Shown here: positions 28,904 through 38,108 of the stretch, in pieces | Layout of the letters: each line of letters opens with the position of its first letter | Numbering within the stretch: position 1 is the stretch's first letter | DNA from: CAIQJJ01 sp049325275 | GTDB lineage: Bacteria > Chloroflexota > Anaerolineae > Anaerolineales > UBA4823 | Length of the DNA stretch: 64,000 bases | Assembly: GCA_049325275.1 (NCBI GenBank) | Contig: JBMOLU010000073.1 | Coordinates: 62,001-126,000 of the forward strand | Direction: 5' to 3' | Position numbers and translations under genes: made by a program | Notes under the pieces: generated by a model | Database searches by the model: none | The model's input: only the letters and a program-made list of their open reading frames with translations | What the model was told of the DNA's origin: nothing

Positions 28904-30730
28904 ATGGGCTTCAACATCGGTGTTTCCGGCTCCAACATGGGCCCACGCGGGGCCTTGAGCCAGTTTTCATCGGAGGAAGATCAGCGTGGGGCCGTCTTCA
29001 ACCGGCGGGTGGTCGTGCGCCTGCTCGGTTACCTGCGGCCGTACGGCAAGCAAATGGCGCTGGCATTCCTTTCGATGCTCGTCATCACCATCCTGACGCT
29101 GACGACTCCTTACCTGCTCAAAATCGCCATCGATCAGCACATCGCGCTCGGCAACCACCAGGGGCTGGCGCTGGTTTCGCTGCTGACGGCGGCCGCCTTT
29201 GGCGGCCTGTACCTGGCAACAGCCGCACAGCAGTATTTCCTTTCGTGGGTCGGGCAGCGCGTGCTGGCGAACCTGCGCACCGAACTCTTCGGTCACCTGC
29301 AGCGGCTCTCGCTGGCCTATCACGACACGCACATCGTCGGTGTCACCGTTTCACGGGTAATGAACGACGTCGCCACGATCAACGAACTGCTCTCGCAAGG
29401 CGTGATCACCCTGATCGGCGACCTGCTGATCCTGATCGGGATCGTCACCATCATGCTGACGATGAGCCCCAAGCTGGCGCTGCTGACCTTCATCGTCCTG
29501 CCGCTGATGGTGCTGGCAACGATCTGGTTTTCACGCCGGGCGCGCGTGGCCTTTCGCGAAACACGCACGCGCGTGGCGCGCGTCGTTGGGGACCTGGCCG
29601 AAGATATCGCCGGGGTGCGCGTGATCCAGGCCTTCGGGCAGGAAGATTCGACCCAACAGCGCTTCAATCAGGTCAACGAGGCCAATCGCAACGCCCACAT
29701 CAATGCCATGTCGCTCTCCTTCGTTTTCCTGCCGACGATCGAATTTCTCGGTATCTTAGCCACCGGCATCGTGCTGTGGTTTGGCGGGCAGGCCGTGGCA
29801 CGCGGCGAGGTGACCATCGGCATCCTGGTGGCTTTTCTCTCCTACGTGACGCGCTTCTTCCAACCGATCCAGGAATTGAGCCGCATGTACACCACTTTGC
29901 AGGCGGCCATGGCCGGCGGCGAACAGGTGCTCAACCTGCTCGACACGCCGCCCGGCGTCGAAGACCGGCCCGGCGCCGGCGAAATGCCCACCATCCACGG
30001 CCACGTGGCCCTGAAAAACGTCTCCTTCCGCTACCGTCCCGAACTGCCGGACGTGCTCCACGACGTCAGCCTGACCATCGCCGCCGGACAGACCGTGGCT
30101 CTGGTCGGCCCGACCGGGGCAGGCAAGACCTCGATCAGCAACCTGATCGCCCGCTTTTACGATGTGAACGCAGGCTGCGTTGAGATCGATGGGGTCGACG
30201 TGCGCAGCGTCACGCAGCGCTCGCTGCACCGCCAGATCGGCCTCGTGCCCCAGGATTCATTCCTCTTCTCCGGAACGATTGCCGACAATATCCGCTTCGG
30301 CCGCCCCACGGCCTCCGCTGCGGAAGTGGAACAGGCAGCCCGCCAGGCCAACGCCCATGAGTTCATCGTCAGCAAACCCGACGGCTACCAGACGAAACTG
30401 CAAGAAGGCGCCGCTAACCTTTCGGTCGGCCAGCGTCAACTGATCTGCATCGCCCGCGCCATCCTGACCGAACCGCGCATCCTGATCCTCGACGAAGCTA
30501 CCGCCAACGTCGATAGCCTGACCGAAGCACTGATCCAGGAGGCCCTGCGCCGCCTGTTGGAAGGCCGCACGGCCATCGTCATCGCCCACCGCCTGAGCAC
30601 CATCCGCCGTGCCGATCTGATCTGCGTCGTCGAAAACGGCCAGATCGTCGAACGAGGGCGGCATGAAGAATTGCTGGCGCGCGCAGGCGTCTACACGGCG
30701 CTCTACAACCGCCAGTTTGCAGAAGGATGA
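28904..30730 (+). CDS. ABC exporter half, catalytic-site subunit
   Basis: A 608-residue ABC half-transporter. A soluble N-terminal stretch of about 35 residues precedes six membrane helices (about 45-330) and the ATPase domain. Walker A is GPTGAGKTS, Walker B ILILDEATANVD with the catalytic Glu (E531), but the signature is LSVGQ (506-510) instead of LSGGQ. This complements the partner encoded at 25861: its altered signature would face the partner's Asp-type Walker B. It begins one base after the MFS stop codon, so translation is probably coupled. Confidence 0.9.
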   Translation: MGFNIGVSGSNMGPRGALSQFSSEEDQRGAVFNRRVVVRLLGYLRPYGKQMALAFLSMLVITILTLTTPYLLKIAIDQHIALGNHQGLALVSLLTAAAFGGLYLATAAQQYFLSWVGQRVLANLRTELFGHLQRLSLAYHDTHIVGVTVSRVMNDVATINELLSQGVITLIGDLLILIGIVTIMLTMSPKLALLTFIVLPLMVLATIWFSRRARVAFRETRTRVARVVGDLAEDIAGVRVIQAFGQEDSTQQRFNQVNEANRNAHINAMSLSFVFLPTIEFLGILATGIVLWFGGQAVARGEVTIGILVAFLSYVTRFFQPIQELSRMYTTLQAAMAGGEQVLNLLDTPPGVEDRPGAGEMPTIHGHVALKNVSFRYRPELPDVLHDVSLTIAAGQTVALVGPTGAGKTSISNLIARFYDVNAGCVEIDGVDVRSVTQRSLHRQIGLVPQDSFLFSGTIADNIRFGRPTASAAEVEQAARQANAHEFIVSKPDGYQTKLQEGAANLSVGQRQLICIARAILTEPRILILDEATANVDSLTEALIQEALRRLLEGRTAIVIAHRLSTIRRADLICVVENGQIVERGRHEELLARAGVYTALYNRQFAEG

Positions 30731-30769
30731 ACGGCGTTCTTGCCCAGCACGCCGTTTGCCGGTCCGATG

Positions 30770-30775
30770 TATAAT
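30770..30775 (+). promoter_or_regulatory. -10 box for beta-galactosidase
   Basis: TATAAT with a predicted start of transcription near 30782. The first in-frame ATG (30798) is 16 bases downstream and the second (30843) 61; neither has a clear ribosome-binding site. No -35 at usual spacing is seen. Confidence 0.5.
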
Positions 30776-30842
30776 TCTTTATCATCCTACATCGCCAATG
30801 ACCTGTCACTTACCAGAAGATTTGACCGACCCAGTAAACACC

Positions 30843-33800
30843 ATGTTACCCCTTCTTAATCTCGCCAACACCCCTTCCTGGAAAAACCCGCAATTGACCG
30901 GGCTGAACAAGCTCCCGCCGCGCGCCACACTCTACCCTTTCCCCGATGAAAAAAGCGCCCTCGATTTCGATCGTACCCGATCGCCCTGGGTGCTTGACTT
31001 GAACGGGGAATGGGATTTCCAGATCAAACCCCGCCCGGAAAAGGTCACCGAGGCCGCCCTCAAAGCCCCTACGTGGGACAAGATCCGGGTTCCCGGCAAC
31101 TGGACGATGCAGAAAGACGGCCAGGGTAAACCCTACGGCCTGCCGCACTACACCAACGTACAGATGCCGTTCCCCAACTTGCCGCCCGATGTACCCGAAG
31201 ACAACCCCACCGGTATCTACCGGCGCACGTTTCACCTGCCGGAAAACTGGCAGGGACGGCGGGTGGTGCTGCACTTCGCCGGCTGCGAGGGGGCACTCTT
31301 CGTCTACGTCAACGGGCAGGGGATCGGCATCAGCAAGGACGCACGCACGCCGGCCGAATTCGACGTGACGGCGGTCGTTAAAACCGGCCAGGAAAACGAG
31401 CTGGTGGCCGTGGTCACGCGCTGGTCGGATGCTTCCTTCGTGGAAGACCAGGACCATTGGTGGCATGCCGGCCTGATGCGGGATGTTTTCCTCTACACCA
31501 CCGGCAGGCCACACATCCAAGACGTCTACGCCGTCGCCAACCTGGATGCCGACTATCGCGACGGGCAGCTCAAAGTCGTCGCCAAAATCGGCTACCCCGC
31601 CGAACGCTATCCCGGCTGCACCGTTCGGGTACAACTCTACGACCCCAACGGGCAGGCGGTCTTCAACCAGCCGCTTGCAGCAGACTGTAATGCTTCCGGG
31701 TTACCCAAAAGCGAGGTGCACTTCGAGGCCGGCGTGCGCCGACCCAAACAGTGGACGGCCGAAACGCCGCATCTGTACAAGTTGTCCGTCACACTGGCAC
31801 CGGCTGAGACGCCAACGGCGGTTCTCGAGGTGGTGGCCTGCACCGTTGGTTTCCGCAAGATCGAAATCCGCGACCGCCAGTTGTGGATCAACGGCAAGAC
31901 GCCGCTGATCAAAGGCGTAAACTACCACGATCACGATGACACCACGGGCAAAGCGATCGCGGCAGAACGCTACGAAAAAGACATCCAGTTGATGAAGCGC
32001 TTCAACATCAACGCCATCCGCACGTCACACTATCCCAAAGACAGTACCTTCTACGATTTATGCGATCGCTACGGCCTCTACGTGGTAGACGAGGCCAATA
32101 TCGAAACGCACGCCTATTACCAGGAAATCTGCCGCGATTTGCGCTACACAAACGCCTTCATCGAGCGTGTCGTCGGCATGGTCGAACGCGACAAAAACCA
32201 CCCCTGCGTGATCTTCTGGTCGCTCGGCAACGAAAGCGGCTACGGGCCGAATCACGACGCTGCTGCCGGATACGTGCGCCGCGTCGATGCGTCGCGTCCC
32301 CTGCACTACGAGGGTGCCATCAATAACTGGTCGCGCCGCGCCGAAGGCTGGACGGGCGGCAAGCGCGTTACCGACGTGATCTGCCCGATGTACCCGCCGA
32401 TCGCCAGCATCGTCGAATGGGCCGAAACTCCTAGCCCCGGCGACCCGCGGCCGATGATCCTGTGCGAGTTTTCTCACTGCATGGGCAACTCGAACGGCAG
32501 TCTGAGCGACTACTTCGCCGCCTTCGAGAAGTATCCTGCACTGCAAGGCGGTTACCTGTGGGAATTCGTCGATCACGGCATCAAACAGGTCACGGCTGAC
32601 GGAGAGGAATATTGGGCCTACGGCGGCGACTTTGGCGACGAACCCAACGACGCCAACTTCGTCTGCGATGGCATCGTCTGGCCCGATCGCACGCCCCACC
32701 CGGCGCTGCAAGAATTTCAATACCTGGCTGCGCCGGTCAAAGTCGAAGCGGTTAACTTGGGTAAAGGCATCGTGCGCATCAGCAACCGGCAGGATTTTCT
32801 CGGCCTGGATGGCTACCGCGGCGAATGGGAAGTCACGGTCGATGGAACCGTCACGCTCACCGGCAAACTCCCTGCATTGAAAGTTCCGCCGCAAGAGAGC
32901 TTGGACGTCACCATCGAAAAGCTGGTAGCCGGCGACAAACAAGAAGGCGAACGCTTCGTCAACTTCTACTTCTACCAAAAGTCGGAAAGTCCATGGGCCC
33001 CCGCCGGCCACCGGGTAGCCTGGGAGCAGCTGCCATTGCCGCGACCGAAGGGCAAAGCGCGCGCCGAAAAACCGACAAAGTTCGCCGTTCCTACGCTCGA
33101 GGAAACCTCGTCGGCGATCACGCTGGCTGCCGGCTCGGTACATGCCCACTTCGACGCCCGAACCGGCGCCCTGCTCGACTTCGGCAATATCTCCAACCTG
33201 ATCGCCGCCGGCCCGCGCCTCAACATCTGGCGCGCTGCCACCGACAATGATGGCCTTAAACTGTGGGCCGACAAGCCGGGCGATGCATGGCGCACGCTGC
33301 CGCGCTGGCTGGCGCTCGGCCTGCACCAGTTGAAGCATAATTTGATCAGCGCTAAAGCGCTCAAACGGCGCGGCCTGCCGCCGGCCGTGGAGGTGCTTTC
33401 ACGCGTTTCCGGCCGCGAGAACTGGTCCGATTTCGTTCACCTGGCGCGTTACACGCTGCTCCCCGACGGCACGCTGGCGGTGGAAAATTCGGTCAAACTC
33501 GGCAAAGAGATGGTGGATATCCCACGCGTCGGCGTCAGCATGCAGCTAAGCCCGGCGTTGACCCAAGTCGAATACTTCGGGCGCGGTCCGCTCGAAAACT
33601 ATGCCGACCGCAAGGCGTCCTCCCTGGTCGGGCGCTATCAAACCACCGTGCGTGATGAATACGTGCCCTACATCATGCCCCAGGAGCACGGCCACCACAC
33701 CGACGTGCGCTGGCTGACCCTGCGAACCAACGGCAGTCACCAGCGCACGCACGGCCTGGAAGTACGCATGGCAGACACGCTCTTCGAGTTCAACGCTAGC

Positions 33801-33989
33801 CACTTCACCGACGACGATGTCTATACGGCCAGGCATACGTTTGACCTGAAGCCCCGTCCTGAGATCGTTCTCAACCTCGATATCGCCCACCGCGGGCTGG
33901 GTACCCAGTCCTGCGGGCCGGACACGCTCGAACAATACCAGCTTCGCGAAAAAGAATATCACTTTACCTATCACCTAAAGGTGATCTAA
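30843..33989 (+). CDS. lacZ: GH2 beta-galactosidase (LacZ type)
   Basis: A 1048-residue cytoplasmic GH2 enzyme of the long LacZ type (E. coli LacZ has 1023). Domain order follows LacZ: jelly-roll sugar-binding domain (residues about 40-220), two Ig-like domains around a TIM barrel, and a C-terminal small-chain domain. The acid/base is E464 in WSLGNESGYGPNHDA; the nucleophile is E542 in ILCEFSHCMGNS. It hydrolyses beta-galactosides with retention. I chose the ATG at 30843 because homologs begin near SWKNPQLTGLN; ATG 30798 is equally open, adds 15 residues and is nearer the -10 box. The GH10 gene follows 20 bases later. Confidence 0.93.
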   Translation: MLPLLNLANTPSWKNPQLTGLNKLPPRATLYPFPDEKSALDFDRTRSPWVLDLNGEWDFQIKPRPEKVTEAALKAPTWDKIRVPGNWTMQKDGQGKPYGLPHYTNVQMPFPNLPPDVPEDNPTGIYRRTFHLPENWQGRRVVLHFAGCEGALFVYVNGQGIGISKDARTPAEFDVTAVVKTGQENELVAVVTRWSDASFVEDQDHWWHAGLMRDVFLYTTGRPHIQDVYAVANLDADYRDGQLKVVAKIGYPAERYPGCTVRVQLYDPNGQAVFNQPLAADCNASGLPKSEVHFEAGVRRPKQWTAETPHLYKLSVTLAPAETPTAVLEVVACTVGFRKIEIRDRQLWINGKTPLIKGVNYHDHDDTTGKAIAAERYEKDIQLMKRFNINAIRTSHYPKDSTFYDLCDRYGLYVVDEANIETHAYYQEICRDLRYTNAFIERVVGMVERDKNHPCVIFWSLGNESGYGPNHDAAAGYVRRVDASRPLHYEGAINNWSRRAEGWTGGKRVTDVICPMYPPIASIVEWAETPSPGDPRPMILCEFSHCMGNSNGSLSDYFAAFEKYPALQGGYLWEFVDHGIKQVTADGEEYWAYGGDFGDEPNDANFVCDGIVWPDRTPHPALQEFQYLAAPVKVEAVNLGKGIVRISNRQDFLGLDGYRGEWEVTVDGTVTLTGKLPALKVPPQESLDVTIEKLVAGDKQEGERFVNFYFYQKSESPWAPAGHRVAWEQLPLPRPKGKARAEKPTKFAVPTLEETSSAITLAAGSVHAHFDARTGALLDFGNISNLIAAGPRLNIWRAATDNDGLKLWADKPGDAWRTLPRWLALGLHQLKHNLISAKALKRRGLPPAVEVLSRVSGRENWSDFVHLARYTLLPDGTLAVENSVKLGKEMVDIPRVGVSMQLSPALTQVEYFGRGPLENYADRKASSLVGRYQTTVRDEYVPYIMPQEHGHHTDVRWLTLRTNGSHQRTHGLEVRMADTLFEFNASHFTDDDVYTARHTFDLKPRPEIVLNLDIAHRGLGTQSCGPDTLEQYQLREKEYHFTYHLKVI

Positions 33990-34009
33990 CAGCTCGTCGG
34001 AGGCTTTGC

Positions 34010-35245
34010 ATGAAGACCGTTCCCGCCCATCTCAAGCACCGCACGGCCCAGGCTACGATAACGCTGACGGCTGAGGGCAAACCCCTGGCCCACCAGGCCG
34101 TCAACGTCGCCCAAACCCGCCACCGCTTTCTCTTTGGCAGCAACTGGGGCAGCAGCATCGCCCTGGTCAACGGCGAATTACACGGCCGGGCCAAAGAGCA
34201 GGCCGAACGCCGTGAAGCGCTCTTTCTCGATCTGTTCAACTTTGCTACCCTGCCGTTCTACTGGGGGCGTTTCGAGCCGGTACGCGGCCGGCCGGAGACG
34301 GCCAGTACCCGCAAGGCCGCCGAGCACTACCGGCTGCATGGCTGTAAAGTCAAGGGCCACCCTTTGTGCTGGCATACCGTTTGCGCCGATTGGCTGCTGC
34401 CGCTGAGCAATACCGAGATCATCGACGCCCAAATGGCCCGCATCCGCCGTGAAGCGGGCGGCTTCAAGGGCTTGGTGGATATGTGGGATGTGGTCAATGA
34501 GGCCGTGATCATGCCGGTCTTCGACAAGTACGATAACGGCATCACCCGCATCTGCCAGGAACTGGGATCGCTCGAACTGATCCGCCAGACGTTCCAGGCG
34601 GCGCGTGAAACAGACCCCACGGCTACCCTGGTACTCAACGATTTCGATACCTCGCCGGCTTACGCCGAACTGATCGAGCGCTGCCTGGATGCAGGCATCC
34701 AAATCGACGCCCTCGGCATCCAGTCTCATATGCACCAGGGTTGGTGGGGGCTGGAAAAAACGCAGCAGGTACTCGAACGCTTCGAACGCTTCGGCCTGCC
34801 ACTGCAATTTACCGAGATCACACTGGTTTCGGGCGAACTGATGCCGGCCCACATCGTCGATCTGAACGACTTCCAGGTAGACGAATGGCCGACGACGCCT
34901 GCGGGCGAAGCACGCCAGTCGGAGGAGAGCGCCGCTTTCTACCAGGCCCTGTTCGCCCATCCCCTGGTAAGCGCCATCACCTGGTGGGACATGAGCGACG
35001 GCAGTTGGCTACATGCCCCCGCCGGGCTGCTGCGGCAAGATCAATCCCCCAAGCCGGCTTACGAGAGCCTGCACCGGTTGATCAAGGGCGAATGGTGGTT
35101 GCCGCCCACCGAAATGACCACCGACGCCAACGGGTGCATTCGGTTCGATGGTTACCTGGGTGACTACGAACTCGGCCACGCCGGCCGCCAAAAGGCTTTC
35201 TCGCTCGAGAAAAATGGTGAGGTAACGCTTACGGTACCTCTCTGA
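34010..35245 (+). CDS. GH10 endo-beta-1,4-xylanase-like enzyme
   Basis: A 411-residue GH10 TIM-barrel glycosidase. WDVVNEAV carries the acid/base E164, QFTEITL the nucleophile E269, and GHPLCWH and SHMHQGWW are conserved substrate-cleft blocks. Retaining enzymes of this family cleave xylan or xylo-oligosaccharides. There is no signal peptide and no carbohydrate-binding module, so it probably acts inside the cell on short oligosaccharides. A short beta region precedes the barrel (residues 1-45) and another follows it. GGAGG precedes the ATG, and the gene lies 20 bases after lacZ, probably one transcript. Confidence 0.9.
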   Translation: MKTVPAHLKHRTAQATITLTAEGKPLAHQAVNVAQTRHRFLFGSNWGSSIALVNGELHGRAKEQAERREALFLDLFNFATLPFYWGRFEPVRGRPETASTRKAAEHYRLHGCKVKGHPLCWHTVCADWLLPLSNTEIIDAQMARIRREAGGFKGLVDMWDVVNEAVIMPVFDKYDNGITRICQELGSLELIRQTFQAARETDPTATLVLNDFDTSPAYAELIERCLDAGIQIDALGIQSHMHQGWWGLEKTQQVLERFERFGLPLQFTEITLVSGELMPAHIVDLNDFQVDEWPTTPAGEARQSEESAAFYQALFAHPLVSAITWWDMSDGSWLHAPAGLLRQDQSPKPAYESLHRLIKGEWWLPPTEMTTDANGCIRFDGYLGDYELGHAGRQKAFSLEKNGEVTLTVPL

Positions 35246-35313
35246 CCCGAAAAACCCGTCATTCCCGGTCAAATACAGGCACGCCACAGAGAACCCTGAT
35301 ACAATACGAAAAA

Positions 35314-35423
35314 GTAGCTTCTCAAAAAGGCTCTCCCGTTTTCAACGGGACGGATATCCAGATTTGGGGTGCGGGGTGATTGGACGCTCCGCACCCAGTC
35401 ACCCCGCCTCATCGAGAAGTTGC
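35314..35423. repeat. Dispersed palindromic element (MITE-like), 110 bp
   Basis: The ends GTAGCTTCTCAA (35314-35325) and TCGAGAAGTTGC (35412-35423) are imperfect inverted copies. Inside are TCCCGTT-TTC-AACGGGA (35334-35350) and GCGGGGTGA (35371-35379) pairing with TCACCCCGC (35399-35407). TACAAT at 35300-35305 just upstream may be a -10 box. Related pieces occur at 21666, 41553, 47419 and 52061. Confidence 0.6.
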
Positions 35424-35458
35424 CGGCAAAACTTGCATCGGTTATCGAGGTGGCTCTC

Positions 35459-36109
35459 TTGTCAAAATTTCGCGATCCTGTCAGTGGTTTCACACACCTG
35501 GTGGCGGCCGTTTTCTCGGCCGTTGGCGCCGCGCTGCTCGTGTGGTTCGGAAACGACAATATCGGCAAACAGGTTTCCTTGCTGATCTACGGATTTAGCC
35601 TGGTGCAAATGTTTACGGCCAGCGCCGTATATCACCTGGTCAGCGCCAGACCACGCGTGATTAAAGCGCTGCGCAAGTTCGATCACGCCGCCATTTACTT
35701 GCTGATCGCCGGATCCTACACCCCCATTTGCATGCACTACTTCACAGGTTTTTGGCGGTGGGGCATGCTGGCGATCGTCTGGGCGCTCGCCGTTACAGGC
35801 GTCATTTTCAAAATTTTCATCATTCGCACGCCGCGCGGCTTCAACACCGCCATCTACCTGCTCATGGGATGGCTTTCGCTGGTCGCTGCGGGGGAGATTT
35901 TCACCAAACTGCCCGGCAGCGCGCTGGTCTGGCTATTACTGGGCGGGGTATTCTTCACCATCGGCGCTGTGATCTACGTCGCCAAAAAACCAAATTTCTT
36001 CCCCGGCGTGTTTGGTTTCCATGAAATCTGGCATATTTTTGTCATCTTAGGCTGCCTGTGCCATTTCGTGATCATGGCAGCCTTTATTGCGCCGTCCACG
36101 CGGCTCTAA
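35459..36109 (+). CDS. Hemolysin III / PAQR-family membrane protein
   Basis: A 216-residue, seven-helix membrane protein of the hemolysin III (YqfA, COG1272) group, bacterial relatives of PAQR receptors. The metal-site motifs are present: SAVYHL after helix 2, DHAAIYLLIAGSYTP, and HEIWHIFVILGCLCHF near the C-terminus. The family is linked to membrane-lipid homeostasis and possible hydrolase activity; haemolysis is not established for most members. I chose the TTG at 35459 because GAGGTG ends 7 bases before it and the protein then starts MSKFRDPVSGFTHL as in homologs. The open frame runs back to 35369 through repeat DNA. Confidence 0.85.
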   Translation: MSKFRDPVSGFTHLVAAVFSAVGAALLVWFGNDNIGKQVSLLIYGFSLVQMFTASAVYHLVSARPRVIKALRKFDHAAIYLLIAGSYTPICMHYFTGFWRWGMLAIVWALAVTGVIFKIFIIRTPRGFNTAIYLLMGWLSLVAAGEIFTKLPGSALVWLLLGGVFFTIGAVIYVAKKPNFFPGVFGFHEIWHIFVILGCLCHFVIMAAFIAPSTRL

Positions 36110-36148
36110 ACCAACGCCCCGGCAAACACATACAAAAACGGAGGTAAA

Positions 36149-36436
36149 ATGATCTCAGCCATCGTCCTGATCGAATGCCAGAAAGGCATGATCAATGAAG
36201 CCGCCGAAATCCTGGCGAACATCCCCGGCATCAGCGAAGTTTACTCCGTCGCCGGCCGTGTCGACCTGGCGGCCATCATCCGCGTGGCCGACAACGAAAA
36301 ACTGGCCGATATCGTCACCAGCAAACTGCTGCATGTGCCCGGCATCACGCGCAGCGAGACGCTGATCGCCTTCCAGGTTTTTTCCAAACACGATCTCGAA
36401 AGCATGTTCTCGATCGGTATGGAGACGGACGGCTAG
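36149..36436 (+). CDS. Stand-alone Lrp/AsnC ligand-binding (RAM) domain protein
   Basis: A 95-residue protein equal to the regulatory domain of Lrp/AsnC regulators without the DNA-binding helix-turn-helix. The ferredoxin-like fold is visible: SAIVLIEC, helix, GISEVYSVAGRVDLAAIIRV, helix, VPGITRSETLIAF. Such proteins form octamers or modulate full-length Lrp proteins by binding amino acids. GGAGGT precedes the ATG. A strong terminator follows. Confidence 0.85.
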   Translation: MISAIVLIECQKGMINEAAEILANIPGISEVYSVAGRVDLAAIIRVADNEKLADIVTSKLLHVPGITRSETLIAFQVFSKHDLESMFSIGMETDG

Positions 36437-36499
36437 TAGCCGTCGTCCGGCCAGTTTCTGGCGTGAGGCGGGCGGAAGCGGCTATCGCCGTAACGCCCA

Positions 36500-36535
36500 C
36501 ACAAAAAGCCCCTGGAAACTCAGGGGCTTTTTGTG
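36500..36535 (+). terminator. Rho-independent terminator
   Basis: CACAAAAAGCCCCTG (36500-36514) pairs over 15 bp with CAGGGGCTTTTTGTG (36521-36535) around GAAACT. The descending arm supplies the T-run, so it can end transcription in either direction. Confidence 0.9.
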
Positions 36536-36540
36536 ATATT

Positions 36541-37100
36541 TTCTCAAGAAAGCGGGGGTGGGGTGTTTCTCTTGGCCCGGTTACCGGGGAGAACAACTGC
36601 CTTGCCTGCTTTTTATGAAGTTCGGTTCCCAATGTTCTAAATCTGGAGGGCGGCGCTTTGGCCAGATTTGCTGAATATCTGAAAGGCTCGAATGGAGATA
36701 GATTTTCTGCCAAACAAAAGGCTTTTTTTGCCGTAATTCCCACAATTTCTACAAAAACATTGTATCAAAAATGGAAGCGCTTGGCAAAGAATTTGTACAA
36801 AAGCCTTATACAGGTTTCCCAAAAACGTTGAAAAACGCCGACACGGGGGAAATTCCCGTAACTTGCTTTTGAAACCTGGCTTTTCTCTTTTGCAGAAACA
36901 TCCGTTTCGAAACAAATGCGGAACTTTCTACCGGAGAGAAACCAGGCAGGTTTTTTGAAATGCCCGTTCTTGCTTTTGAACTGCCTGGCCAATTGGATTT
37001 TGGGAAATTCCCCAGGCAACTCGAGCAATCTGCTGCGTACAAAAAACCTACAGAGCCTCAAAAATATTCAGTTTTTAATCTACTGCGCTGTCTGCCAGCG
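36541..37100. other. AT-richer gene-poor stretch
   Basis: About 560 bases with visibly lower G+C than the surroundings and no credible gene. Two leftward frames (36637-36915 and 36765-37061) translate to Phe/Lys/Cys-rich sequence without any recognisable domain. Short related blocks recur (GAAACCTGGC/GCCAGGTTTC-type and CTGCCTGG/CCAGGCAG-type), suggesting degraded repeats. It may hold a leader or small RNA, but I see no defined structure. Confidence 0.4.
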
Positions 37101-37739
37101 TCATGACCGGGTGAGACTATCTGGGCAACCGGGAACCGGTTTGGCAGCCCACATACCCTCACCCTCCAGCCCTAAATGGAGACGAATTTGCCGCAGCCCG
37201 CGACACTTGTGCTGGCGAACCACATCTTCGCTCACCGCCAGATCGGCGGCGATCTCACCGGTGGTATCGCCCGACAGATAATGTTCCAACACCAACCGCC
37301 GCTCGCCTTGCAACTCGGCCAGGCCCTGCCGCAGGGCCGCACGCCGCTCGTTACGCTCGAAGTCACTCTCCGTCTGGCGCTGAATCGGGCTGGCCGAGTA
37401 GTCGGGGAGTTCATCCAGCGAAGGCCAACAACGCCGCCGCCGGGCCTCCCGCAGCTTGTTGCGAGCGATCCCTTTGACGTAAGCGGTGAAGGGCACGCCG
37501 TCACGCGGCTGGTAGCGCCCGCGCTCGACCTCGACGTAAGCCGTCAGCAGCGCGTCTTGCAAAATGTCATCGTCAGGTTCACCGCTGTTGTTGTGCAAGC
37601 TGATGAACTTGCGCAGCGCGGTTTCTCCGACGGAGCGCTGCCATTCGGCCCAGGCGTGCGCCCGTTCGGTGCGGTCGGGGCTGGTGGTGGGGTGTAATCG
37701 TCTCACCAGGGCTTCATCGGATTGTGGTCGTGATCCCAT
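37101..37739 (-). CDS. ECF-type RNA polymerase sigma factor
   Basis: A 212-residue sigma-70 family factor. The region-2 core reads DDDILQDALLTAYVEVERGRYQPRDGVPFTAY, with the AYVKGIARNKLREARRR stretch of region 2.4. Region 4 (LQGERRLVLEHYLSGDTTGEIA, then SEDVVRQHKCRGL) carries the -35-binding helix-turn-helix. AGGAGG precedes the ATG. No anti-sigma factor is adjacent, so it is an orphan in this window; the target regulon is not visible. The C-terminal 20 residues extend beyond region 4. Confidence 0.85.
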   Translation of the reverse strand: MGSRPQSDEALVRRLHPTTSPDRTERAHAWAEWQRSVGETALRKFISLHNNSGEPDDDILQDALLTAYVEVERGRYQPRDGVPFTAYVKGIARNKLREARRRRCWPSLDELPDYSASPIQRQTESDFERNERRAALRQGLAELQGERRLVLEHYLSGDTTGEIAADLAVSEDVVRQHKCRGLRQIRLHLGLEGEGMWAAKPVPGCPDSLTRS

Positions 37740-38042
37740 AGAGTGCCTCCTGCGATAGCATCGGCCTGTCGTTCACACGGCAGGTTTAAGCTCATCTCAG
37801 GCGCGATCTCCCCACGCCGTCCTAATGAAGGGGATGACTCTCTCGAACACAACGCAAGCTCACACCGAAAGAGTCACCGAAATTCAATTGTTAAAGTGGC
37901 GAGACCGCCGGGATGAGCGTGTCTCTGTCCGAAAGGGACAAGCAGTTATTATACCAAAAACAAGGCGGCGCGCCAAAAGATTATAGGCCTAACCTATCGG
38001 GTTAAAGAGAGCCTTAAAAGCCTGTTTTCCTGGCTGAAAGCC
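37740..38042. other. Intergenic region between divergent sigma-factor and PerR genes
   Basis: It holds the sigma-factor leader, a dyad GACTCTC/GAAAGAGTC (about 37836-37874), a small TGTCC-GAAA-GGACA hairpin near 37927-37942, and TAGGCCTAACC (about 37984-37995), a piece of the CCTAACCC repeat family. No gene is seen. Confidence 0.5.
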
Positions 38043-38095
38043 TTGACAGAGTGCCCATGTATATTATAATCATTATAAATTTATAATAATTATCA
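38043..38095 (+). promoter_or_regulatory. Strong promoter with two tandem PerR boxes
   Basis: TTGACA (38043-38048), a 16-base spacer and TATAAT (38065-38070) form a consensus promoter. Overlapping the -10 is TTATAATCATTATAA (38064-38078), a perfect match to the Bacillus PerR box. A second copy, TTATAATAATTATCA (38081-38095), has one mismatch and covers the expected transcription start. Repressor binding would block initiation. Confidence 0.85.
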
Positions 38096-38108
38096 CAGAG
38101 ATAAATGC

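Noticed and set aside
32058..33338. A 426-residue leftward open frame
   Set aside because: Antisense of the GH2 beta-galactosidase, whose catalytic blocks are intact.
36637..37061. Two overlapping leftward frames of 92-98 residues
   Set aside because: Phe/Lys/Cys-rich translations of AT-rich DNA without domains, ribosome-binding sites or a consistent frame; treated as non-coding.
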